A DNA stretch of 16,090 nucleotides from DASXMT01 sp963812965 (lineage in GTDB: Bacteria; Actinomycetota; Acidimicrobiia; Acidimicrobiales; RAAP-2): assembly GCA_963812965.1 (NCBI GenBank), contig CAWEXG010000017.1, positions 1 through 16,090 of the forward strand, written 5' to 3'. A program made the position numbers and the translations under genes. Within the stretch, counting starts at the first letter, position 1. Every line of letters starts with the position of its first letter. The notes under the pieces are model-generated. The model was not told the origin of the DNA and made no database searches. It was given only the letters and a program-made list of their open reading frames with translations. This document shows, piece by piece, positions 1 to 7,185 of the stretch.

Positions 1-260
1 AGAGGCTCAGCCGAGCGTCCTCGGTGTCCGGGTCGCAGGTGGCACGGTCAGTACAACGGTCCCAGAGGAGCCGATGGTCCCGGGTGACAGGGTCAACCGA
101 CCCACTGGGAATGTGTTGATATCGGCACCTTTGCCAGGTTCGTAGATTGTGACGATATCGACACGACACCGCCTCAGGCATCGTCCCGAGAATCAATGGG
201 CGAGATCGACTATGCGGATTTTCACATATTCCTCATGAGGGGAAATTTATGTGTATATCA
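1..260. other. Left-edge stretch without a confident gene
   Basis: No recognisable gene. Two antisense open frames overlap here and neither can be preferred. On the plus strand a frame open from the window edge stops at 143-145 and would be the tail of a Val/Thr/Pro-rich protein. On the minus strand a frame ending at 7-9 encodes a Thr/Val/Gly-rich segment (it contains VDIVTIYEPGKGAD) but lacks an ATG or GTG start, so it would be a fragment. From about 205 the composition turns AT-rich, forming the promoter region of the Xre gene. Confidence 0.3.
229..244. promoter_or_regulatory. Inverted repeat TTCC-N8-GGAA upstream of the xre gene
   Basis: The arms TTCC (229-232) and GGAA (241-244) flank eight bases, and a perfect palindrome CCTCATGAGG (231-240) is nested inside. 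The spacing recalls the TATCC-N8-GGATA operator of E. coli HipB, which fits the HipB-like gene 45 bases downstream. Its use as an operator is inferred. Confidence 0.4.
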
Positions 261-290
261 ATATATTATTGCGCGAAAGTACTAATATAT
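261..290. promoter_or_regulatory. Inverted repeat and -10 region of the xre gene
   Basis: Perfect 8-base arms ATATATTA (261-268) and TAATATAT (283-290) flank a 14-base spacer. The right arm contains TAATAT (283-288), a good actinobacterial -10 hexamer, lying six bases before the ATG at 295. A regulator bound here would cover the promoter, so self-repression is a reasonable inference. No clear -35 is visible. Confidence 0.45.
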
Positions 291-543
291 GAATATGGGC
301 AAACCAGAATCGACCGTCGAGCAGCCGTTTCGCGTTTATACGGCAGCCTCCATCGGGCCCGCCATCAAGCAGTACCGCAGGGAAGCGGGCCTCACCCAAG
401 CGGAGCTCGCCGATAGCGTCGGGATCACCCAGTCGTACCTCTCTCGCCTCGAAGACGGCCTTGAAACCGAGCAGCTCCGTCGAATTGTGAAGGTTCTCAA
501 ACAACTCGGGGTTCGAGCCACACTCCAGTACGCGGACTGGTGA
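289..543 (+). CDS. Xre-family HTH regulator, HipB-like orphan antitoxin
   Basis: Small DNA-binding protein of 84 residues. A Cro/C1-type helix-turn-helix covers about residues 23-60, with the signature core LTQAELADSVGITQSYLSRL, and the C-terminus ends in a beta-strand-like RATLQY. Size and layout match HipB-type antitoxins, which repress their operon and neutralise a HipA kinase. No hipA follows: the frame opening at 540 lacks the HipA N-terminal pattern and is soon opposed by the 3' end of moeB. The start may be the ATG at 289 or the one at 295; the second sits six bases after a TAATAT box and has no Shine-Dalgarno, suggesting leaderless translation. It could instead be a stand-alone regulator. 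The HTH assignment is secure; the antitoxin role is inferred. Confidence 0.8.
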   Translation: MNMGKPESTVEQPFRVYTAASIGPAIKQYRREAGLTQAELADSVGITQSYLSRLEDGLETEQLRRIVKVLKQLGVRATLQYADW

Positions 544-601
544 TGGAAGCTCCCTTGACCACCCAGAAGTACCCAAACGACGCGGTCCGCTCTTCCCTAC
601 A

Positions 602-1778
602 TCAGGCCGGCGGCGCCACGGCGTGTGGCATGCACAGGTCGTCGTACTCGGCGATGACGATCTCGCCCGCATCGGGCCCGCACGCCGGGCAGGCCGGGTC
701 CCGGTGGACCTTGAACGTGCGGAAGCTCTCCTCCAGCGCGTCGTAGGCCAGGAGGCGGCCTTGCAGCGTGTCCCCGATGCCCAGCAGGATCTTGATCGCC
801 TCGACCGCCTGCAGTGAGCCGACGATCCCGGGCAGTACGCCCAGCACGCCGGCCTCCGAACAGCTCGGCGCCAGCTCGGCCGGCGGCGGCTCGGGGATCA
901 TGCAGCGGTAGCAGGGGCCCTCGTACGGGTTGAACACGGTGACCTGGCCCTCGAACCGGAAGATCGAGCCGTGGACCACCGGGATCCGCTTCAGGAGGGA
1001 GGCGTCGTTCACCAGGTAGCGGGTGGGGAAGTTGTCCGTCCCGTCCACGATCACGTCGTAGCCGTCGATGATGTCGAGGATGTTGTCGGCACCCAGCCGC
1101 ACGTCGTAGGTGACCACGTTGACGTCGGGGTTCATGGCGGTCAAGCGTCTTCTTGGCCGAGTCGACCTTGCGGTCGCCGATCCGATCGGTGTTGTGGAGG
1201 ATCTGCCGCTGGAGGTTGGAGGCGTCGACGACGTCCATGTCGATGATGCCCAGCGTTCCCACACCGGCCGCAGCCAGGTACAGCGCCGCAGGCGAGCCCA
1301 GTCCACCGGCTCCGAGCAGCAGCACCTTCGAGTCGAGGAGCTTCAGCTGGCCCGCCTCCCCCACCTCGGGGAGGAGCAGGTGGCGCTGGTAGCGGTTCCG
1401 CTGCTCGGATGTGAGCGAACGAGGGGCCGTCCAGGGGCGACCCTCGTCCTTCCAGCGGTTGAACCCGCCGATCACCGACGCCACGTCGGTGTAGCCGAGC
1501 TGTTGGAGCGTCTCGGCGGCGAAGGCGGAGCGGACACCACCGGCGCAGTAGATGACCAGGTGGGAGGACTTATCGGGGATCCTGCCCTCCACCGAGGTCT
1601 CAAGGGTCCCCCGGGGGATGTGGACGGCGCCGGGGAGCGCTCCCTGCTCGTACTCGTCGGGTTCCCGCACGTCGAGCACGACGGCGTTCTCATCCTTGAG
1701 CTCCTCTTCGGCCTGAACCGGCTCGACCTCTCGAATGCCTGCCTTGGCTTCGGCCAACATCTCTCTGAACGTGGGCAC
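602..1778 (-). CDS. moeB: MoeB/ThiF-type adenylyltransferase with N-terminal rhodanese domain, frameshifted
   Basis: E1-like enzyme that adenylates the C-terminal glycine of a small sulfur carrier (MoaD, ThiS or CysO type), with a rhodanese domain to deliver sulfur. The N-terminal third is the rhodanese, with LDVREPDEY and the active-site loop CAGGVRS. The ThiF domain follows, with nucleotide loop GAGGLGSP, the NLQRQILH segment, VDGTDNFPTRY, the catalytic-Cys region CSEAGVLGVLPG, and CYRC plus CPAC, which match the usual zinc tetracysteine. GTG at 1778 gives a start MPTFREM, with AAGGA about 11 bases upstream. One extra base near 1142 splits the frame between AKKTL and TAMNPDVNV; both halves are otherwise intact, so sequencing error is likely. 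Classical MoeZ has its rhodanese at the C-terminus. The exact carrier partner cannot be read from the window. Confidence 0.85.
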
Positions 1779-1831
1779 AACGATCACGATCCTTCGCTGT
1801 CGGCGGTGCCCGACATGCACCCGAGGCACCT

Positions 1832-1849
1832 CATGACTGTTCGATCATG
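1832..1849. promoter_or_regulatory. Inverted repeat CATGA-N8-TCATG upstream of moeB
   Basis: Perfect 5-base arms at 1832-1836 and 1845-1849 lie 54-71 bases upstream of the moeB start, in the divergent moeB/nitroreductase gap. A regulator site is possible, but the arms are short. Confidence 0.25.
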
Positions 1850-1913
1850 TAAACCGTACCAGCGGGGTCAACATTCCCGTGCCGGGTGGCTCTGTGCTTT
1901 CGCCGTATGAGCC

Positions 1914-1954
1914 GGGGGCCGGGGGTCGGGGGCCATTGGTCGTACGGGCCGGGG
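1914..1954 (+). other. G-tract cluster, possible G-quadruplex
   Basis: Three runs of five G (1914-1918, 1921-1925, 1928-1932) are separated by two bases each and followed by GGG (1946-1948) and GGGG (1951-1954). This satisfies a four-tract quadruplex pattern with one long loop. It lies in the 234-base divergent gap between moeB and the nitroreductase gene, next to a 13-base direct repeat (1947-1959 and 1972-1984). Folding is inferred only. Confidence 0.35.
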
Positions 1955-1999
1955 TGCCGTTGCGTCGTGTTGGCCGGGGTGCCGGAGTGCGCCCCCCGG

Positions 2000-2005
2000 T
2001 ATCGT
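2000..2005 (+). promoter_or_regulatory. -10 box TATCGT of the nitroreductase gene
   Basis: TATCGT fits the actinobacterial TANNNT pattern and ends seven bases before the ATG at 2013. No Shine-Dalgarno precedes that ATG, so a leaderless transcript is suggested. No -35 is obvious. Confidence 0.35.
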
Positions 2006-2012
2006 TCGGTCG

Positions 2013-2642
2013 ATGGAGCTGACCGAAGCGATCCGGCGCCGGAAGATGACCCGCAACTTCACCGGCAAGCCCTTGGCAAAGGACCTCCTCGACCGGCTGC
2101 TCGAAGATGCGCTCCGGGCTCCGTCGGCCGGGAACACCCAGGGCCGGGAGCTCGTCGTCCTGGAAGGACCTGCCGAGACCGCTCGCTACTGGGACGCCAC
2201 CACCGACGAGGCCTGGCGAAGCAGGTCGAGGCGCTACCAAGGACTGTCCCGGGCTCCGGTCGTCGTGCTGCCGTTTGCCGACCCGGCCGCCTACATCTCC
2301 CGGTACCGCGAACCGGACAAGGCGGACCGGCCCCCCACCGGCACTGCCGGGATCCAAGAAGACAGTGGCGAGGTGGAGTGGGTCGTGCCCTTCTGGTTCG
2401 TGGACGCCGCGTTCTCCACCATGACGCTCCTGCTCCGGGCGACCGACGAAGGGGTCGGCGCCGGGTTCCTGGGAAACTTTCGAGGGGAGGACGCGCTCCG
2501 CACCGCGTTGGGGGTACCCGATCGGATGCGCTGGCTGGGCGCCGTGCTGCTCGGGGAGGCAGCACTCCCCGATCCGCCGTCAGCGTCGCTGCGTCGAGGA
2601 CGGCGCCCCTTCAACGAGGTGGTGCACCGGGGGGGTTGGTAG
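2013..2642 (+). CDS. Nitroreductase-family flavoprotein
   Basis: Protein of 209 residues from the FMN-dependent nitroreductase superfamily, which uses NAD(P)H to reduce nitro groups, quinones or other electrophiles in the cytoplasm. The N-terminus carries the flavin-phosphate motif RRRKMTRNF (about residues 8-16) and the APSAGNTQG segment near residue 37. In the second half, a hydrophobic FVDAAFSTMTLLLRATDEG helix and GAGFLGNFRGE match the dimer and FMN region. Length and both ends suit a complete gene. The ATG at 2013 lies seven bases after TATCGT without a Shine-Dalgarno. Downstream it converges with the PIN toxin gene. The natural substrate cannot be deduced, and some relatives in this superfamily are not nitroreductases. 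Confidence 0.88.
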   Translation: MELTEAIRRRKMTRNFTGKPLAKDLLDRLLEDALRAPSAGNTQGRELVVLEGPAETARYWDATTDEAWRSRSRRYQGLSRAPVVVLPFADPAAYISRYREPDKADRPPTGTAGIQEDSGEVEWVVPFWFVDAAFSTMTLLLRATDEGVGAGFLGNFRGEDALRTALGVPDRMRWLGAVLLGEAALPDPPSASLRRGRRPFNEVVHRGGW

Positions 2643-2677
2643 CGCCCGGTCGCTGGCGACGATTGCAACAGGCGGAT

Positions 2678-3124
2678 TCAACGGGCGGAGCGGACAACAA
2701 TTCTGGCGGCGGGTACGGCTTGGGCAAGGCGCTCTATGTCTCCCGGGTCGGAGCTGACGACCAGCGCTCCGCCTCGCGATGCTGCGACAACGACTACGTG
2801 TGCATCAACGAGGTCGGAGGCGGATGCTCCCGCGCCGTGAAGCACGGTGCCGACCCGGCGGGCCAGATCGAAGTCGGTGTCGACGACCTCGACCGGCGGA
2901 CGCTGGGCGGCGTTCGGACGATGGCGGGCAAGCGCGGACTCCACCGCTCTTGTGCGCGTAGCTCCCCGGCACGATTCGGTGCACACCACCGCTGGAACCA
3001 GAATGTCCCGCCGGCGGCGCCAGGCTTCCGCACAAAGCGCTCGGAACCGCTCGGGAGGGCGCGATGCAGCCAAGGCATCGAGGCCCTCCGCGTCGAGCAC
3101 GACCGGGAGGTTCACACTGCTCAC
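2678..3124 (-). CDS. PIN-domain ribonuclease toxin, VapC-like
   Basis: Toxin of 148 residues with a PIN domain, a metal-dependent RNase fold that in VapC proteins cleaves tRNA or rRNA. Acidic residues fall at the expected places: Asp11 in VVLDAEG, Glu50 in VVCTES, Asp104/Asp107 in SDLVDAHVV and Asp126 in SSDPGDI. The start is GTG at 3124, overlapping the TGA of the upstream antitoxin gene as GTGA, a sign of translational coupling. The partner has a ribbon-helix-helix N-terminus, as in many VapB proteins. No active-site loss is apparent, so the toxin is probably functional. Its RNA target is unknown, and VapC is used here as a family label. Confidence 0.82.
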   Translation of the reverse strand: MSSVNLPVVLDAEGLDALAASRPPERFRALCAEAWRRRRDILVPAVVCTESCRGATRTRAVESALARHRPNAAQRPPVEVVDTDFDLARRVGTVLHGAGASASDLVDAHVVVVAASRGGALVVSSDPGDIERLAQAVPAARIVVRSAR

Positions 3125-3405
3125 TTTGTTGAGGCAGGCCCTGTGCCTTCAGCCCCCACCGCAGCGAGAGCGTCGAGCTCATCGAACGCAGCTTTGGCTT
3201 CCTCTTCAGCCTGATCCGAGATCGGCCCATAGGACGCGTCCCAGGCATCGAGGAGGTCGCGCAGAGCCGCCAATCGGCCAAGCCGCTCCACGTGCTCTCC
3301 GAGCGCCTCGTTCATGACACCCGAGAGCGACGTGTCCGCCCCGAGCACATGAGCCAGGTCGACAAGCTCCTCATCGACTGTCACAGTGATCTTACGTTTC
3401 GCCAT
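3121..3405 (-). CDS. Ribbon-helix-helix antitoxin, VapB-like
   Basis: Antitoxin of 94 residues partnering the PIN toxin. The N-terminus KRKITVTVDEELVDLAHVL reads as a DNA-binding beta strand followed by a helix, and TSLSGVMNEALGEHVERLG gives the second helix of an RHH fold. The acidic C-terminal half (about residues 50-94) should wrap the toxin. The gene ends with a four-base overlap with the toxin gene. ATG at 3405 has no Shine-Dalgarno but lies six bases after a TAGTAT box, consistent with a leaderless mRNA. Autorepression by the RHH domain is usual for this type of operon and is inferred here. Confidence 0.8.
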   Translation of the reverse strand: MAKRKITVTVDEELVDLAHVLGADTSLSGVMNEALGEHVERLGRLAALRDLLDAWDASYGPISDQAEEEAKAAFDELDALAAVGAEGTGPASTK

Positions 3406-3411
3406 ATAACA

Positions 3412-3417
3412 ATACTA
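3412..3417 (-). promoter_or_regulatory. -10 box TAGTAT of the PIN toxin-antitoxin operon
   Basis: On the minus strand TAGTAT is followed by six bases and the antitoxin ATG at 3405, the layout of actinobacterial leaderless promoters. No convincing -35 is visible. Confidence 0.45.
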
Positions 3418-3494
3418 CCTAATGCAGGCCGCTGGCGGTGGCGGAACTCACAACCCCCGTCAGGGCGTTGGAGACACTGCCACGGTGGTCAGAC

Positions 3495-4466
3495 TCACGG
3501 CACGAGCACGAGCTTGCCGAAGGCTTGACCCTCCGCCAGCTGCTGTAGGGCGGTACGCGCCTCGGCAAGGGGCATGACCTGCTGGATGACCGGCTTGACG
3601 CCGGTTCGCTCGAGCAGAGCAAGGAGATCCACCAGCTCATCACGGGTCCCCATCGTCGAGCCGATCACCTGCAGCTGAAGGAAGAAGAGCCGGTTCAAGT
3701 CGGCCGGTGGGTTCGCCCCGCTGGTGGCGCCGCTCACCACGATCCGACCGCCGGGCCGCAGCGATCGCAAGGAGTGCGCCCACGTGGCCTGGCCGACAGT
3801 CTCCACGACGACATCGACCTTGCTCGGGAGCTTGGTGCCGGTCTCGAACACAGCGTCGGCGCCACACTCCTCTGCCTTACGACGTTTAGCGCTGTCTCGG
3901 GAGGTGCAGAACACCGTGTGTCCCAACGCCTTGGCCAGGACGATGGCAGCCGTGGAGACACCGCCGGCGGCGCCTTGGACAAGCACCGAGCCGGGACCCG
4001 TCAACCCGGAACGGCTGGTCAGCATCCGGAAAGCGGTCAACCACGCGGTGGGAAGGCACGCCGCTTCCTCGAACGACAGCCCGGCGGGTTTCGGCACCAC
4101 GTTGCGCTCAGGGACGAGCACCTCCTCAGCCAGCGTGCCGTCGTAGAGCTCGGACAGCAAGGTCCGCCCCGGGTCGAGCGTCTCGTCGCCGCCGCCGGCA
4201 GCGGGATCGCCGATCACCGCGTGCACGAGGACCTCGGTCCCGTCGTCGAGCACGCCGGCACCGTCACAACCGAGCACCATCGGGAGACGGTCCGCCGGTA
4301 GGCCGACGCCCCGCAGCGACCACAGGTCGTGGTGGTTCAACGCGCCGGCCCGTAGGGACACCCGCACCCAGCCATCTCGTGGCTCGGGCGCCGGCCGCTC
4401 ACCGACGGCAAGGCCGGACAGCGGATCGTCGTTCGACTGGGAGATACAGGAGACGGCAAGCACCAT
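3495..4466 (-). CDS. Medium-chain dehydrogenase, quinone-oxidoreductase-like
   Basis: NAD(P)H-dependent oxidoreductase of the MDR superfamily, about 323 residues. A GroES-like N-terminal domain includes RAGALNHHDLW and VLGCDGAGVL. The Rossmann domain follows with VLVQGAAGGVSTAA, and the C-terminus ends GQAFGKLVLVP as in quinone oxidoreductases. The GHE catalytic-zinc motif is replaced by GCD, and no four-cysteine structural zinc lobe is seen, so a zinc-independent quinone or enone reductase is likelier than an alcohol dehydrogenase. I chose ATG at 4466 because a strong AAGGAGG (4471-4477) lies just upstream; an in-frame extension to 4598 is Arg/Pro-rich and unlikely. The toxin-antitoxin pair follows in the same direction 89 bases on. 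Substrate unknown. Confidence 0.85.
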   Translation of the reverse strand: MVLAVSCISQSNDDPLSGLAVGERPAPEPRDGWVRVSLRAGALNHHDLWSLRGVGLPADRLPMVLGCDGAGVLDDGTEVLVHAVIGDPAAGGGDETLDPGRTLLSELYDGTLAEEVLVPERNVVPKPAGLSFEEAACLPTAWLTAFRMLTSRSGLTGPGSVLVQGAAGGVSTAAIVLAKALGHTVFCTSRDSAKRRKAEECGADAVFETGTKLPSKVDVVVETVGQATWAHSLRSLRPGGRIVVSGATSGANPPADLNRLFFLQLQVIGSTMGTRDELVDLLALLERTGVKPVIQQVMPLAEARTALQQLAEGQAFGKLVLVP

Positions 4467-4856
4467 GCACCCTCCTTGGGAGTCCCGGTCGGTGGGTCGG
4501 GATGGGTTCGGGAGGCGAGGTCCGGGTCGGTGTGGTCGCCACATGGACGGGTTCCTTCCGACCTTACAAGCACGGATCGGCTCCTCCGTCCCGTCCACCG
4601 CCGGTCAGCGCTTCGCCGGACCAACGGCTCGTCGGGCTGCAGCCCGAGTCGTGCCGTGGCACGGGCAGCAGCGAGCAGCAGGGTTGGGCCAAGGTTCATG
4701 ATGAGAGAGGCAGGTGCTCGGCAAGGTACGGGACAAGGTCGAGGGCCCACGCTGCGGGAGTCATCTCGGTGCATCTCGGTTCGTACGTCGTCCCTCCGGT
4801 CGGGACAGACCTCGGTACCTCTGCACCCGCACCTCGCCCGCACATTGGAGGCAGTC
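4467..4856. other. Divergent intergenic region of 390 bases
   Basis: This gap separates the MDR gene (minus) from the winged-helix gene (plus). It holds the Shine-Dalgarno of the MDR gene (4471-4477) and that of the winged-helix gene, GGAGG at 4847-4851. A direct repeat CATCTCGGT occurs at 4762-4770 and 4772-4780. Open frames on both strands are Arg/Ser/Pro-rich and match no family I recognise, so I read it as untranslated. Confidence 0.45.
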
Positions 4857-5573
4857 ATGTCCGTACCTGTCGTTGCCGCCCCTTCCGCTGCCGGCTCGTC
4901 CATCGTCGAACCCGACCACCGGCCGCCTCAACCGTCTCGGCCGTCTCAATCGTCGATCGGCACCGTCGAGAAGCTCCGGGTGGTCCCGTGGTACGACCCT
5001 GTCGCCGACCCCCTCGGCGTCCACCCCTGCTCCCGGTACGTGGAGCAGTTCTGGCTGGGTGTCCTCGGCCCCTCTGCCACGTGGCTGCTTCGACGGATCA
5101 ACTACGGGCTGGAGGCACATCCGGACGGGTTCGTCCTCGACATGACCGACACCGCCCACGCACTCGGGCTCGGTGACCGCCTGGGAAAGAACTCGCCGTT
5201 CCGCCGTGCACTGCAGCGGCTCGTCAAGTTCGAGCTGGCACGACCCTACGGCTCCGAGTGCCTGTCCGTCCGGACCCGCATCCCGCCCCTGGCGCTCCGG
5301 CACGTCCAGCGGCTGACACCGTCACTCCAGGAGAGCCACCGGCAGTGGCAGGCCGAACAGCGCCTCTCCCCCATCGAGCTGATGCGACAGCGGTCACGAC
5401 ACCTTGCGCTCCGGCTGGCCGAGGAAGGTCGTGGGCAGTACGAGATCGAGCTCCGGTTGGGAACCTGCCGGTTCCATCCGACCATCTCGTTCGAGTCCGC
5501 GGTATGGGCCGTGCGACAGCACGACGGACCTCTGCCGGACAAGACGGCGACGAAGACGAGCCCAGCCCCCTGA
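4857..5573 (+). CDS. Uncharacterised protein with predicted winged-helix domain
   Basis: Protein of 238 residues that I cannot assign to a characterised family, though it resembles hypothetical proteins common in Actinobacteria. Residues 1-40 are Pro/Ser-rich and probably disordered. Residues 45-145 look like a winged helix: a long helix with EQFWLGVLGPSATWLLRRI, a HTH-like TDTAHALGLGDRLGKNSPF, then RRALQRLVKFELARP and a strand pair ending SVRTRIPPL. A charged helical segment (MRQRSRHLALRLAEEGRG) follows, and the end is Lys/Thr-rich. The ATG at 4857 is preceded by GGAGG with five bases of spacing; a 127-residue in-frame extension lacks family-like sequence. The gene converges with pepA with only eight bases between stops. 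DNA binding is an inference from the pattern. Confidence 0.72.
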   Translation: MSVPVVAAPSAAGSSIVEPDHRPPQPSRPSQSSIGTVEKLRVVPWYDPVADPLGVHPCSRYVEQFWLGVLGPSATWLLRRINYGLEAHPDGFVLDMTDTAHALGLGDRLGKNSPFRRALQRLVKFELARPYGSECLSVRTRIPPLALRHVQRLTPSLQESHRQWQAEQRLSPIELMRQRSRHLALRLAEEGRGQYEIELRLGTCRFHPTISFESAVWAVRQHDGPLPDKTATKTSPAP

Positions 5574-5581
5574 TCGCAACC

Positions 5582-7182
5582 TCAGTCCCCTGACGACACC
5601 AGGGATGCGGCCAGCTCCGGCGAGGTCAGCAGCGCCACCAGGGTCCGCACGCCGAACCCGGTGCCGCCCTTGGTGAGGTACCGCGGCGTCCTCGTCGGAG
5701 CGGGCCGGTCCGGCGATGTCGAGGTGCGCCCACGGCACCTCGCCCACGAACTCCCGCAGCAGCAGGGCGGCCGAGATGGCGCCGGCCTGGCCGGCCTTGC
5801 CGATGTTCTTCATGTCGGCGATCTCGGAGTCGATGTGGCGTCCGGTACTCGTCGGGCAGCGGCAGCGGCCACAGTCGGCTCGCCGGCCCGCTCCGAGCCG
5901 CTGCGCAGCCGCCCGCTGCAGGTCGTCGTCGTTGCCGAACAGCCCGGCGATCGACTTGCCCAGCGCCACCACCGCAGCTCCCGTCAGGGTGGCCAGGTCG
6001 ACGATGGCGTCGGGCTCCATCTCGGCCGCCAACGACAGCGCGTCGGCCAGGACCAGCCGGCCCTCGGCGTCGGTGTTGAGCACCTCGATCGTCTTCCCGT
6101 TGCGAGCGGTGAGCACGTCGCCGGGCTTGGTGGCGCGACCGCCGGGCATGTTCTCGGTCACCGGCGTGAGCGCGGTGACCCGGACCCGCACGCCGAGCTC
6201 GGCGAAGGCGTCCATGGCGGCCAGCACGGCGGCGGCCCCGCTCATGTCCGTCTTCATCGTCTCCATGCCGTCGGCCGACTTCAGCGACAGGCCGCCCGAG
6301 TCGAAGGTGATCCCCTTGCCCACCAGCACCACGTGCGGGACCCGACCGTCGATCTCGACCGGCTGTTCCGGGGTGTACGCGACCCGGATGAACCGGGGCG
6401 GCTCGGACGAGCCCCGGGCCACGCCGAGAAGCCCACCCAGCCGTTCGTCGGCGATCCGCTGCTCGTCCCACACCTCGACAGCCAGCGCTCGGCCTGTTAC
6501 CCAGCCGCTCCGTCACGGTGTCGGCCAGCTTCGTGGGGTTCATCGAAGTCGGGGGCTCGTTGACCAGATCGCGAGCGAAGCACACCGAGTCGGCGAGCAC
6601 CGCGCCCCGTCGCACGCCCTCTTCGACCGCCGAGCTGCCGTGCTGGTCGCCGGCATCGTTCCCGCCATCACCGGCACCGAACAGCGATGATCACGCGCTC
6701 CAGCGGGTCTCGCGTCTCACCCGTTCGGTACGCGTGAACCGGTACGCGGCCAACAACGCCCCTTCGGCCACTGCCGCCGCTGCCACCTGGTCGTCCACTC
6801 CGAGGCCGTCCGGGACCACCACGGCGCCGACCCCACCAGTTCCCGCCGCCCGCACGAACGCCGCAGCGCCGCGCCGGAGCGACTCGGCACCGGCGTCCCC
6901 TTGCAACGCATCGCTGGTCCCCAGCCCCACCAGCACCGTCGACCGGCCTGCTCGGAGCCGCTACGCAGCACCAGCGTCTGGCCCACCTTGCCCGTGAAGC
7001 CCTGGCGCTTCGACCACGCCGCGTCCAGAGCGGTCGGCACCTCGGCGCCACCAGGATGGTCGGGGATGCCCGGCGCAACGACTGGGTCGCCGCTCGGCCT
7101 CGCCGGCGAACACCGGCATCGGCCACCGCTACCAGCCTCCTCGTCCAGCGCCGACGACTGTCCCGGTCTCGATACGCAGCAT
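5582..7182 (-). CDS. pepA: Leucyl aminopeptidase (peptidase M17), heavily frameshifted
   Basis: Cytosolic di-metal aminopeptidase that trims N-terminal residues from peptides. Assembled across frames, the protein has the usual M17 length (about 530 residues): an N-terminal macro-like domain, then FARDLVNEPPTSMNP, the metal-binding GKGITFDSGGLSLKS and MKTDMSGAAAVLAAM, the signature NTDAEGRLVLADAL, WPLPLPDEYR, IADMKNIGKAGQAGAISAA and LTKGGTGFGVRTL at the end. Start ATG at 7182 has AAGGTGA upstream, inside the end of the adenosyltransferase gene, so the two form an operon. About twelve frameshifts lie near 7155, 7136, 7115, 7091, 6941, 6731, 6680, 6501, 5895, 5873, 5841 and 5684. Catalytic motifs are intact, so error is likelier than decay. 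Confidence 0.85.
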
Positions 7183-7185
7183 GGC

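Noticed and set aside
540..746. Possible hipA beginning at 540
   Set aside because: The translated frame lacks the HipA N-terminal pattern and runs antisense to the conserved moeB C-terminus.
2643..2687. CGCCCG/CGGGCG inverted repeat as a terminator between the nitroreductase and PIN toxin genes
   Set aside because: The six-base arms are 33 bases apart and one lies inside the toxin gene; such matches are common in GC-rich DNA.
1886..3214. Long plus-strand frame of 442 codons across the nitroreductase gene and the PIN toxin pair
   Set aside because: It is an Arg/Gly/Pro-rich out-of-frame reading; recognisable family proteins occupy other frames over the same bases.
4476..4856. N-terminal extension of the winged-helix protein to 365 residues
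   Set aside because: The extension is low-complexity and unlike the family, and a good GGAGG precedes the ATG at 4857.
4337..4903. Minus-strand frame starting at 4903 that runs through the divergent gap
   Set aside because: It is Arg/Pro-rich and in a frame different from the MDR gene, which has its own strong ribosome-binding site at 4471-4477.
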